Shown here in pieces: positions 18,593 through 27,332 of a stretch of DNA of 64,000 nt; position 1 is the first letter of the stretch, and every line of letters begins with the position of its first letter. Source of the DNA: Calothrix membranacea FACHB-236 (GTDB lineage Bacteria; Cyanobacteriota; Cyanobacteriia; Cyanobacteriales; Nostocaceae); assembly GCF_014696315.1 (NCBI RefSeq), contig NZ_JACJPX010000017.1, forward strand, positions 1 to 64,000, in the 5' to 3' direction. The notes under the pieces are model-generated. The model made no database searches. It was not told the origin of the DNA and saw only the letters and a program-made list of their open reading frames with translations. The position numbers and the translations under genes were made by a program.

Positions 18593-18654
18593 AGGATAAG
18601 GGAAAATGAGAAATCCCAAAAAACCATTTAACCCTTATCCTGTAAGCTTTTTTT
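18593..18654 (+). terminator. Stem-loop followed by T-run
   Basis: AGGATAAGGG (18593-18602) pairs perfectly with CCCTTATCCT (18632-18641). A GCTT/AAGC pair can extend the stem across a small internal loop, and seven T residues follow (18648-18654). The loop is 29 bases. It could terminate a transcript from yebC or end an independent small RNA. Confidence 0.5.
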
Positions 18655-18892
18655 CAAATTGAATTCAAAGTTGAAAATATTGTAATTTTTATTGTCAAGC
18701 CAAAAGGAAGGTAAATTGTATCAAATTTTTCTATAAATAAACTCATAGCCAGACATACTATTTCCGGGAAACGTAGTGACATAGCTATCGGCAAAAACCA
18801 TTTCTACAGAGAATAATATAGAAATCTACATACAAAATTCATATAAATTACAAGATATTGGCGCAGTATTTTGTCATACTAATATTGTCTGT

Positions 18893-19137
18893 TATTGAAT
18901 GAGATTAACATCTCAGAGATAGGCCTTAGCTTGAACTTAATTTCTCGCTCCAGCCTTAGCTGCTACTCACAGGCTTGTTTCAGAGCAACCGATTTGAGGC
19001 TCCTACGCAGCAGACTTTAGCAAGAAACATTTACAGCTAATCTTGAAGTTTGATAGCAGATATATATTAATTTTTGATTTTCCCGTAACTACACACTATA
19101 CCATTTAGACCTGGTGCCTCTGGCAGCGGGTTTTTTT
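18893..19137 (+). ncRNA. Candidate non-coding RNA, about 245 nt
   Basis: A possible promoter (TTGGCG at 18858-18863, 16-base spacer, TAATAT at 18880-18885) precedes a stretch with no open frame. The stretch starts with a small hairpin (GAGAT/ATCTC at about 18901) and contains the repeated phrase CCTTAGCT. It ends in a terminator-like hairpin (19110-19130) followed by seven T residues. The combination suggests a stable RNA. I cannot match it to 6S, tmRNA, SRP or RNase P RNA by the motifs I know, so its identity is open. The ends are estimates. Confidence 0.35.
19110..19137 (+). terminator. Rho-independent terminator-like hairpin
   Basis: CCTG and TGCC on the left arm pair with GGCA and CGGG on the right arm, with a single G-G mismatch and a TCT loop, and seven T residues follow directly (19131-19137). 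No protein gene ends nearby on this strand, so it most likely ends a non-coding transcript. Confidence 0.5.
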
Positions 19138-19593
19138 GTATTCTTGGTTGAGCAATTACAGCAGATTATAACTTTGTGAGATACGGACGATCGCATGGAC
19201 ACAACATTGATTGTGCCTCTACCTATGTACTTCATCTACCTGAGAGTTTTACCATCAAAATTAGGCAAGTCAGACGCTACAAGGGTTAGTGAGTTTGAAT
19301 CTGTTGCTGAATTTTGGTGAATTGTTATTAAACATGAAAATACATCTTACTGAATTTTTTATTTCAATAATCAACCGGAACTAATTAGGTTTTTTTATAT
19401 CTATGCAAAGGTCAACACAAAATAGAAGATTATGCCATAAGCAACTTGTAAAAAAAACTAGTAATCGATATTAGAATAAGTTTTGTTTATCAAATAAATT
19501 ACATCAAAAATTCATAGGAATAACAAGATAACGTCATATACCTTTGGGATATTTATATTGTTCAGATGTTGATCAAGTAAATATCAAAGTATC

Positions 19594-19803
19594 ATGAATA
19601 AATTCGCTAAAGGTATATTGTTTGCTTTAGTAATTGCTACTCCTGTAGCTATTGCTGTGCCAAGTTTTCAGGCTGAAGCTGCCACTCAAAATAACCCTCA
19701 TCATTTGGTAGTTTCTAAAACCAAAAATGTCAAACATGTTAAGCATAAACATCTCAAGCATCATGCAAAGAAACATACGAAATCAAAAATTAACAAAAAG
19801 TAA
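19594..19803 (+). CDS. Small exported His/Lys-rich peptide, 69 aa
   Basis: The first 30 residues form a clear Sec signal peptide: MNKFAKGILFALVIATPVAIA, then a small-residue region ending QAEAA. The mature part of about 39 residues consists almost entirely of His, Lys, Val and Asn, with K-H-V/L-K-H repeats (such as KHVKHKHLKHHAKKH). Such a composition suggests metal binding, binding to acidic polymers or DNA, or antimicrobial activity; none of these can be decided from the sequence. A Rho-independent terminator lies 117 bases downstream, which supports a short monocistronic message. Confidence 0.65.
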   Translation: MNKFAKGILFALVIATPVAIAVPSFQAEAATQNNPHHLVVSKTKNVKHVKHKHLKHHAKKHTKSKINKK

Positions 19804-20236
19804 ATCATTACGTTGTTAAAGAGTTTATTTCACAAATATTGGAACAATTACCCAATATTTATAGTTGCTTTGTGTCCAATTTTTTCTTTATTTATCTTCG
19901 CTCAAAATTCAGAATATTAAACCTCGCTACCGCGTTCGTTATTAGCGAGGTTTTTTCTTGTTTAAACAGATTAAAGCAGCTTACTGAAGAAGGGGAAGGG
20001 AAAAAGGGGAAAGGTGAAAGGGTACAATCCTGTCTTTATAAACTGTTAAGCATATTTAAGAAAGCACATTGAGGCAGCAGAAGGGCAGGGAGCAGGCGGA
20101 GAATTATATGTAGCCGGAATTTAGAGAAATGGTATTAATCCAAAATCCAAAATCTAAAATCCAAAATGGTATAACTTGCTCTAGACCACGCGATCGCGTA
20201 AGAATAATAGTTAAGATGCTGTAACTTGTCTTAACA
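19804..20236. other. Intergenic region with terminator and polypurine repeat
   Basis: It holds the terminator at 19919-19957, a GGGGAAAGG-type purine run at about 19990-20022, a GGGCAGGGAGCAGG run at about 20083, and three AAAATCC-type tandem units at about 20138-20166. No gene is supported. Confidence 0.45.
19919..19957 (+). terminator. Rho-independent terminator of the His/Lys-rich peptide gene
   Basis: AACCTCGCTA pairs perfectly with TAGCGAGGTT across a 13-base loop, and a run of six T residues starting inside the right arm completes a classical terminator. Confidence 0.8.
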
Positions 20237-21481
20237 ATGCCGCAAACTCTCACCCCTCCCCAAATATCCACAGACAAACGGGGATACGACTATGATTTGG
20301 TAATTGTAGGCGGCGGGATTATTGGATTAACCCTAGCCTCTGCTTTAAAAGATTCTGGCTTGAGTATACTGCTGGTGGAAGCGAAAGTAGCCTCAGCCTC
20401 AGTCGCCAAGGGGCAAGCCTATGCAATCCATATGCTTTCGGCGCTGATTTACCAGGGAATTGGGATTTGGGACAAAATGTTGCCTCAAATCGCTAAATAT
20501 CAACGTGTACGTCTATCTGATGCTGATTTCTCAGAAGTAGTGGAATTTGAAACAGCAGATTTAGGTAAGCCAGAGTTGGGTTATGTAGCAGAACACCAAG
20601 CGCTGTTGTACCCGTTGCAAGAATTTGTGCGCGATTGTGCGAATGTGACTTATATATGTCCAGCAGAGGTACTAAGAACAGAGTACCAAAAGGACATAGT
20701 AGCTATAGAAATTAAGGTAGCTGAAGAAATCCGCACAGTTCGCAGTAAATTAGTGGTAGCTGCAGATGGATCGCGATCGCCAATTCGCCAAGCCGCGAAC
20801 ATTAAAACTCACGGCTGGAAATATTGGCAATCTTGTATTGTCGCCTTTGTCCAACCAGAAAAACCTCACAATAATACTGCTTACGAGAAATTCTGGACTA
20901 GCGGGCCATTTGCGATTTTACCTTTACCAGGGAACCGTTGCCGCATTGTGTGGACAGCTCCCCACGCCGAAGCCAAAGCTTTATGTGAGTTAGATGACGA
21001 GCAATTTTTAGCAGAACTTAGCCGTCGCTTTGGCAATCAGATGGGTAAATTGAAACTATTAGGCGATCGCTTTATTTTTCCAGTGCAACTCATGCAAAGC
21101 GATCGCTATGTCTTACCTCGATTGGCTTTAGTTGGAGATGCAGCCCACAATTGCCATCCTGTAGGCGGACAAGGTTTAAATCTTGGGATTCGCGATGTAG
21201 CCGCATTAGCCCAAGTCATCCAAAAAGCCAACGCCTCTGGCGAAGATATTGGCAAAATTCAGGTACTCAAACGCTACGAACGCTGGCGACAACGAGAAAA
21301 CCTCACTATTTTAGGTTTCACTGATTTATTAGATCGGATGTTTTCTAACAACTTCCTCCCAGTATTATTAGTACGTCGCCTAGGTTTATGGATTATGCGC
21401 CGAGTACCAATCCTCAAAATCAACGTTCTCAAATTGATGATTGGGTTAAAAGGAAGAACTCCAGAATTGGCGAAAAGGTGA
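20237..21481 (+). CDS. FAD-dependent aromatic hydroxylase (UbiH/Coq6 family)
   Basis: This 414-residue flavoprotein monooxygenase has the N-terminal FAD motif VIVGGGIIGLTLASAL, the internal VVAADGSRSPIR (DG motif), and the LVGDAAHNCHPVGGQGLN (GD) motif near residue 300, in the order typical of UbiH/UbiF/Coq6-type ring hydroxylases. Cyanobacteria make plastoquinone and related quinones, so a hydroxylation on a quinone-like ring is plausible, but the substrate cannot be read. The first 17 residues before the FAD motif are variable. It is monocistronic, followed by long heptamer arrays. Confidence 0.85.
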   Translation: MPQTLTPPQISTDKRGYDYDLVIVGGGIIGLTLASALKDSGLSILLVEAKVASASVAKGQAYAIHMLSALIYQGIGIWDKMLPQIAKYQRVRLSDADFSEVVEFETADLGKPELGYVAEHQALLYPLQEFVRDCANVTYICPAEVLRTEYQKDIVAIEIKVAEEIRTVRSKLVVAADGSRSPIRQAANIKTHGWKYWQSCIVAFVQPEKPHNNTAYEKFWTSGPFAILPLPGNRCRIVWTAPHAEAKALCELDDEQFLAELSRRFGNQMGKLKLLGDRFIFPVQLMQSDRYVLPRLALVGDAAHNCHPVGGQGLNLGIRDVAALAQVIQKANASGEDIGKIQVLKRYERWRQRENLTILGFTDLLDRMFSNNFLPVLLVRRLGLWIMRRVPILKINVLKLMIGLKGRTPELAKR

Positions 21482-21483
21482 AA

Positions 21484-21663
21484 TTGGGCATGGTAATGGG
21501 TAATTGGTAATTGGTAATGGGTAATGGGTAATGGGTAATGGGTAATGGGTAATAGAATTTGTCTTTTATTCTTTCTCCCTCATCTACCTCATCTACCTCA
21601 TCTACCTCATCTCCCTCATCTCCCTCATCCCAGTCCCCAATCCCCAATCCCCAATCCCTAGTC
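21484..21663. repeat. Long STRR arrays between convergent genes
   Basis: At least eight GGTAATT/GGTAATG heptamers (about 21490-21553) are followed by seven CATCTACCT/CATCTCCCT-type nonamers (about 21579-21630) and CCCCAAT heptamers (21632-21660) reaching the stop codon of the histidine kinase. These are three different tandem families back to back, the longest STRR block in the window. Confidence 0.7.
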
Positions 21664-21665
21664 CC

Positions 21666-24600
21666 TCAACAACTCCTCCAGTCATTCCGCCCTACAGCTT
21701 GAGCAATTATGGCTGCCAAGTCTGATGGGTTGATGGGCTTGGTAATGTGGGTTTGAAAGCCGGCGGAAAGGGCTTGTTGCTGGTTAATTTCGCCTGCATA
21801 GGCAGTAAGTGCGATCGCGGGAATTTGTCTGCCTAGTTCTGATGGCATTGATCTGAGTTGCCGAATCAGCATATAACCATCCATCTCTGGCATTCCAATA
21901 TCGCTTAATAAAACATGGGGCTGGAAGTGGGTTAAAGCCTGTAATGCTTCCAACGCCGATCGCGCTTGCATGACTTCTGCTCCCGATTCTTCCAAAATGA
22001 AGCTAATTAATTCTCGGGTATCAACTTCATCATCAACTACGAGAACTTTGACACCAGACAAATCAGGAGAGAAATTGATTGCTTGATCGCTGTGATTGCT
22101 GGCTAAATGTAGCTGGATAATTGGCAGGGTGACGGTAAAGGTAGCCCCCTGCCCTTCTCCGGCACTTTCGGCTTTGACTGTTCCTCCATGTAATTCTACT
22201 AAGTGACGGACAATGGCTAATCCTAACCCTAAGCCACCAAATTTGCGGGTACTTGTACCATCGGCTTGGCGGAAGTAGTCAAACACATAGGGTAAAAATT
22301 CTGGGCTAATGCCTTTCCCTGTATCCCGCACCTGCAACTGCACTTGGGAAGCTTGGTATTCTACAGAAATTTCTATCTGTCCATGTTTTGGGGTGAACTT
22401 GACAGCGTTGGATAGTAAATTCCACACAACTTGTTGTAGGCGCGCTGAATCACCGATCACCGGAGCCATATTCGGTTGTAATGACAACTGTAGCTGTATG
22501 CATTTGGCTTCAGCAGCCAGTCGCACAGTTTCAATAGCAGCGTTGATGGTGGTTGCTAAATCAACTTGAGTAATATTGAGACTCAGCTTGCCTTGGAGGA
22601 TGCGAGAAACATCTAGTAAATCCTCTATAAGTTCAGTTTGTAGCTTAGCATTCCGCTCAATAGTTTCTAAAGCGCGGGCTGTAGTTGCTTCATCATACTT
22701 TTGAGTCCGCAATAATTGCGACCACCCCAAGATAGGGTTGAGTGGTGTACGTAGTTCGTGAGAAAGGACTGCTAAAAATTCATCTTTGACACGGTTAGCT
22801 TGAATTAATTGCTCTGTTTGCTGTTGCAATGAAGCCATCAGTTCGGCACGTTCTAGAGCGATCGCAATTTGGTCAGAGGTCGCTTGCAACAGCGCTATCT
22901 CTTCTGGAGTAAACTGAGTGCGAGTACTGCTACCAAAAGACAGTACACCCATTAACTTACCGCGAGCAATTAATGGCTGTGCTGCATAGGCTGTAATCTT
23001 CAACGTGCAGAGTATATGAGTATTAGGATGAGTGGAATGCTGCACATTATTGACAATAATTTGCCGACGGGTGTGGGCTGCTAATCCACATACTGCTTCC
23101 CCAAAGTCCAGCCATTCAATCAGTGGCACTATTTCCTCATCAATCCCACTCCACGACTTCAACCGCAGTTTTTGCCGATTGTCTTGGGTATCAATTAAAT
23201 AGTTGAAGTAAAACTGTAAATCCATCTGCGCCGAGAGTTTAGCGAATAAATCGCTCATCAACTCTAGAGGATGTTCGGTGGAGAGCAAATCGCTGGCTGT
23301 TTCCGAGAGTAGTTTCAGGCGATCGCTATGCTTTTGTAGTGCTTGTTCTGCTTTTTGGCGTTCTCGTAGCGCCCGTTCACGTTCGGTAATATCAACTGCG
23401 ACTCCTCCCACTAAACGTTGCCCAGAGGGATCGGCAATGGGAAATTTATATACTAAAAAGTCGCCAGTTGTACCATCTGGTAAGGGAGCTAACTCAACCG
23501 CTTCTACTACTTGATTTGTCTTGGCTACCTTTTGAATATTTTCGAGAAATTTCTCTGCGATTTCTGCTGGGTAAAGGTCGAAAATACTTTTACCAATCGC
23601 ATCATTCGTCAATAATTTGAATGTCCTATTGTACGTAGAACTTAAGTAAACCATCTTGCCTTTACTATCAGTAATCCAAGCTGCCGCTGGGCTGTTATCC
23701 ATAAACGCTTGAAATCTTGCTTCGCTTTGGTAAAGTGCCCTTTCAGTTTGTTTGCGGCTACTAATATCCAAAATAAAAGCTACTGACTGCTGCCGTGATT
23801 CTCGTAGTAAAGAATACCCTACTACCGCCGGAACTCGGGAACCATCTTTGCGAATAAATTCTTTCTCATAGGGAGTACAAGCTCCCTTGACATTAGCTTC
23901 AGCAATTCCTAATTCATCGCGGTCAAAGTATTCTGGTGGTGTAATATCAACCCACCTTAGTTGCCCAGTTTGCAAATCGGCGCGACTATAACCGACAATC
24001 CGTAAAAATTCGTCATTGGCTTCTCGGATGGTACCGTTTTCATTGCCAAAAATAATTCCGACTAAATTCGCTTCAAAAAAACTCCGTAGCCGTTCTTCAC
24101 TAGCTCGTACCGCCGCTTCTGCTTGTCTGTGAGCGGTGATATCCATCATCGTCACTAAAACACTGTCAAATTCGGCAGTTGGTGGCGGAAAAGTAATTGT
24201 AAATAAGATATTTAGTTGCTTTCCTTGCAGGGTTTGGAGAATTGTTTCTGATTCCAAGTAGCTTTGCCCGGCAACTAATACCAACAGTTCTTGAACAAAT
24301 ACTTCTATTGTTTCTGGGACAAATATTCGGTGCAGGGAACCCAGCAGTTGATTTTTATCTTCAGCGCCAAACATTTGCACCGCCGCATGATTGGCATTAA
24401 CAATTCTTACCTTGCCAATTAAATCTTGTACAACATCAGGATGTTCAGCAAAGAAAGTAGCAAAATCTTCAATACCTTGGGCTTTTAAACTATCTAATGA
24501 TGTTTTGACGAGGGAAAAATCTTCTTCAAAAATTGCTACACCTGCGGCTTCAAAAATGTAACGGTATTTCCGTTCTTGAATTTTGAGTGCGGCTTCAGCT

Positions 24601-26216
24601 TGCTGGCGTTTGCGTAGTGCGGTTTGCTGGAGACTAATATCTGTGGTGCTACCGACTATACGTCTCGGTTGCCTATCATCTCCCCACTCTACGACTATTC
24701 CTTGATCCAATACATTGATATATTCGCTATCTTGCTTGCGAACTCGATACTCCACAGCAAAGCGTTCTTGATGATTTTCCCAAGCTGCGGCTGCTTCTGT
24801 TTGCACAGAGGCCAAATCTTCTGGATGCACGAGTTCACGCCACCATTCACCGGTGGGTTGAGTATCGGCTAGCTCATAGCCCAAAATTCGGGTTAAGCCT
24901 TCAGTTCGCTCTACGGTATCATTTGGCACATCCCAGTCATAAATTAGACAATTAACAGCCTTAGCTGCTAACTCAAAACGCTCATTCGCCTGTCTCAAAC
25001 TGACTTCACTTTCTCGCAAGGCTTGCTCAACTTGCTTGATGCGAGTGATATCAATAGCGGTAATCCCAACTCCCAAGACATAGCCATCAGCTAAACAAAC
25101 TGGGTAGTAATTTATTAAAGTGTGTTGCCAGCAGCCTGATAAATTGCTTTCCTGACGAATTTCCTGATTTAATACAGGTTCTTGAGTCTGAATCACCTGT
25201 TCCAAAATCGGTATGATTTGGGATGCTTCCTCTGGTAGCACTTCTGATAATGTGCGTCCGAGATGTTCGTTTACAGGAATGCCATGCATCGCCGCTAAGG
25301 CTTCATTGGCATGAACATAACGCCATTCCCGATCCAAAAAAGCTAAAGCGGTAGGGGAGCTAGTTAAAAAGGCATTGAGTACAGTTTCACTTTTTTGCTT
25401 TGCCCATTCTGCTTGTTGGCGATCGCGTAGTGCTAGTTGCTTGTCGCTAATATTGTGAAAATATGCCGTTATTCCCTGCTCTGAGGGATAAACGTGGATA
25501 TCATACCAGCAGTCACAAGGTTGATAATAAAATTCAAAGTGAATCGGCAGGTTTTCTGCTACAGCTCGATGATATTGCCAATCAACTTCTGTATTCACTA
25601 ATACTGGGCACAACTCCCAGAGATTTTTACCCAACAGTTCATGCCGAGGCTTACCCATGACATGCTCTCCACCTCGGTTAATGTAAGTAATACACCAATT
25701 ACGATCTAAGGCATAGAAAGCATCCGTCATGCTTTCTAAAATGTTGGTAACTTGCTGTTTGGTGGCTGCTAACTCAGCTGCTAATTCTTGTTGGCACAGC
25801 AGGGTAGCTTGATGCACTTGGCGCATCTTCAAATTGACTTCAATCCTTGCCAATAATTGAGAGTCAGAAAATGGTTGGCTGAGATAATCATTAGCACCAG
25901 CCGCCAATGCATCTGTAAAAATCTCTTCCTCAGCCTGTGCTGACAACAAAAAGACAGTTAAATCTTGAGTTTGCGGATGGGAACGCAGCGATCGCATCCA
26001 CTCCCATTCATTGCTTCCTGCTAGCATCACATCCGCGATGACTAAGTCAGGAAGCGGCTGTTGTTGTTGAATTGTACTTAAGGCGTTTATTCCCTCTCCT
26101 ACCTGCACCTCATACCGTTGGCTTAACAGCTGCTGCAAGCGATCGCGCATTCCAGTACCATTGTCAGCCAAGAAAATTCTAGCGGCAGGGGTCTTTACCT
26201 TTGTTTCCCAAGTCAC
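21666..26216 (-). CDS. Hybrid sensor histidine kinase, REC-PASx6-GAF-HisKA-HATPase-REC
   Basis: This 1516-residue soluble kinase has no membrane segment. Order: receiver domain (about 12-130), about six PAS/PAC domains (about 155-985), a GAF domain (about 990-1125), the dimerisation domain with the phospho-accepting His at about 1153 (SHELRTPLN), the ATPase domain with N box (WNLLSNAVKF), G1 (DTGKGI) and G2 (GLGLGLAI), and a C-terminal receiver with Asp1439 and Lys1493 (TKP). The N-terminal receiver keeps Asp62 but has Gln114 where the conserved Lys is expected, so its switching may be altered. GTG start follows AGGAG. Likely an intracellular multi-input (redox, light or small-molecule) sensor; the output is unknown. 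Confidence 0.92.
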   Translation of the reverse strand: MTWETKVKTPAARIFLADNGTGMRDRLQQLLSQRYEVQVGEGINALSTIQQQQPLPDLVIADVMLAGSNEWEWMRSLRSHPQTQDLTVFLLSAQAEEEIFTDALAAGANDYLSQPFSDSQLLARIEVNLKMRQVHQATLLCQQELAAELAATKQQVTNILESMTDAFYALDRNWCITYINRGGEHVMGKPRHELLGKNLWELCPVLVNTEVDWQYHRAVAENLPIHFEFYYQPCDCWYDIHVYPSEQGITAYFHNISDKQLALRDRQQAEWAKQKSETVLNAFLTSSPTALAFLDREWRYVHANEALAAMHGIPVNEHLGRTLSEVLPEEASQIIPILEQVIQTQEPVLNQEIRQESNLSGCWQHTLINYYPVCLADGYVLGVGITAIDITRIKQVEQALRESEVSLRQANERFELAAKAVNCLIYDWDVPNDTVERTEGLTRILGYELADTQPTGEWWRELVHPEDLASVQTEAAAAWENHQERFAVEYRVRKQDSEYINVLDQGIVVEWGDDRQPRRIVGSTTDISLQQTALRKRQQAEAALKIQERKYRYIFEAAGVAIFEEDFSLVKTSLDSLKAQGIEDFATFFAEHPDVVQDLIGKVRIVNANHAAVQMFGAEDKNQLLGSLHRIFVPETIEVFVQELLVLVAGQSYLESETILQTLQGKQLNILFTITFPPPTAEFDSVLVTMMDITAHRQAEAAVRASEERLRSFFEANLVGIIFGNENGTIREANDEFLRIVGYSRADLQTGQLRWVDITPPEYFDRDELGIAEANVKGACTPYEKEFIRKDGSRVPAVVGYSLLRESRQQSVAFILDISSRKQTERALYQSEARFQAFMDNSPAAAWITDSKGKMVYLSSTYNRTFKLLTNDAIGKSIFDLYPAEIAEKFLENIQKVAKTNQVVEAVELAPLPDGTTGDFLVYKFPIADPSGQRLVGGVAVDITERERALRERQKAEQALQKHSDRLKLLSETASDLLSTEHPLELMSDLFAKLSAQMDLQFYFNYLIDTQDNRQKLRLKSWSGIDEEIVPLIEWLDFGEAVCGLAAHTRRQIIVNNVQHSTHPNTHILCTLKITAYAAQPLIARGKLMGVLSFGSSTRTQFTPEEIALLQATSDQIAIALERAELMASLQQQTEQLIQANRVKDEFLAVLSHELRTPLNPILGWSQLLRTQKYDEATTARALETIERNAKLQTELIEDLLDVSRILQGKLSLNITQVDLATTINAAIETVRLAAEAKCIQLQLSLQPNMAPVIGDSARLQQVVWNLLSNAVKFTPKHGQIEISVEYQASQVQLQVRDTGKGISPEFLPYVFDYFRQADGTSTRKFGGLGLGLAIVRHLVELHGGTVKAESAGEGQGATFTVTLPIIQLHLASNHSDQAINFSPDLSGVKVLVVDDEVDTRELISFILEESGAEVMQARSALEALQALTHFQPHVLLSDIGMPEMDGYMLIRQLRSMPSELGRQIPAIALTAYAGEINQQQALSAGFQTHITKPINPSDLAAIIAQAVGRNDWRSC

Positions 26217-26249
26217 AGTCTCAGCTCCTAATTATTAAAAGTATCTGGA

Positions 26250-26438
26250 CTAGGAGTGCAGTAACTCCTCAATCTGCTGCAAAGGCAACTGTAATGGTTG
26301 TTTCCATCTCTTCTGCCGACAGTTTCCTGCTTTGAGAGTACCTCCTAATTGGGTGGTTAACTGTTCTGCGGACAGATAAATTTGCTGCCACAGAACACAA
26401 CCTAAATCTGAAAAATTCAGATGTTTTATCACCAGCAT
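26250..26438 (-). CDS. Doubtful small ORF upstream of the hybrid kinase, 62 aa
   Basis: The frame lies 33 bases upstream of the kinase on the same strand and reads MLVIKHLNFSDLGCVLWQQ at its start and QQIEELLHS at its end. It has no clear ribosome-binding site, but its composition (Leu/Gln-rich, with amphipathic stretches) is protein-like and it could be co-transcribed with the kinase. I recognise no family, and it may be a remnant of a longer gene. Confidence 0.25.
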   Translation of the reverse strand: MLVIKHLNFSDLGCVLWQQIYLSAEQLTTQLGGTLKAGNCRQKRWKQPLQLPLQQIEELLHS

Positions 26439-27332
26439 CTTATTTTTTTTATGTTTATATATAGATTGAAGATTAAAACAAATTGTGGATTATTGGTCTC
26501 TTACCTAAGAAATATTTTAATGATTAATATCATTCTTAATTATGTATATTCCCCATGACATAAGAGATTAGAGGCTTATTGCCCAGTCAAAGCCATGAGT
26601 ATTTTTTGAGCTAATTTTATAACTATTAAAATTTAGTCTATCTTTAATCTGATATATTATTTAGCCTCTTAATAAACATTATATCTGTATAAAATTGGAG
26701 TAAGTTTATAGATAATTATTCCTAACATTAATGATATAAACTTAATTAAATATGCATAAATTCATTGCTATTAAATTGCCAAATAAAATATTTTCTTATT
26801 TTAGAAAAATAGTTTTGTTAAGAACATCAACGAATTGTTACCAAATATTAATAAGGTGATTTTACTCAACAGTTTTTCGTCAAGAGATAGAAATTTTTTC
26901 CAACCAAATAGAGTTCATAGTCATTATCTATTAAATTGGCTGAAATTTATTTATGGCGATTGCCTGCTTGGTCTACTCTCTGGTAAAAACAACATTAATC
27001 AAAAGTTGGAAGATTTATTTATCAAATAGGTTCTGGGTAAAAAAATAGTCAAATGATAGAAAATTCAGAGCAGACAAAGAATAAAACTTAACTTTTATTA
27101 AGTGTATTTAATTGCTAAATTTCCGATGAAATTGGCCTATCCTATACTGAAAGATAGATTTGATGGGATCGCTTATGGGCTAAAACTCATGACAATCCTG
27201 GATAAACCTATAATTAGCAAGCTTTACAGCTTTGTGCATCAGATTAAAAATCAAAAATGCAAAAGTGGCAACACTGACCGCTAGTAATGTTAAAGTTTCA
27301 AAGACTTCATCTGAAAATTTCAGCGAGTATTC
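26439..27332. other. AT-rich intergenic region between divergent genes
   Basis: About 0.9 kb of strongly AT-rich DNA separates the kinase region and the lytic transglycosylase. Two short frames (26835-27029 and 27102-27284) lack ribosome-binding sites and convincing composition. A weak TTAAG/CTTAA hairpin is at about 27086-27103. I see no repeats of the STRR type, which is notable given their abundance elsewhere. Confidence 0.35.

Larger units (their letters stand above)
18299..19593. other. 1.3 kb gene-poor interval with RNA-like elements
   Basis: No open frame with coding character is present. The interval contains a hairpin followed by a T-run at 18593-18654 and a promoter-like to terminator-like stretch at 18858-19137, both listed separately. 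The remainder is AT-rich. Such a long gap is unusual for this window and is more consistent with untranslated RNA or decayed sequence than with ordinary spacing. Confidence 0.45.

Noticed and set aside
26835-27284. Two short plus-strand frames (64 and 60 codons) upstream of the transglycosylase
   Set aside because: There is no ribosome-binding site, the DNA is highly AT-rich and the composition is not protein-like.
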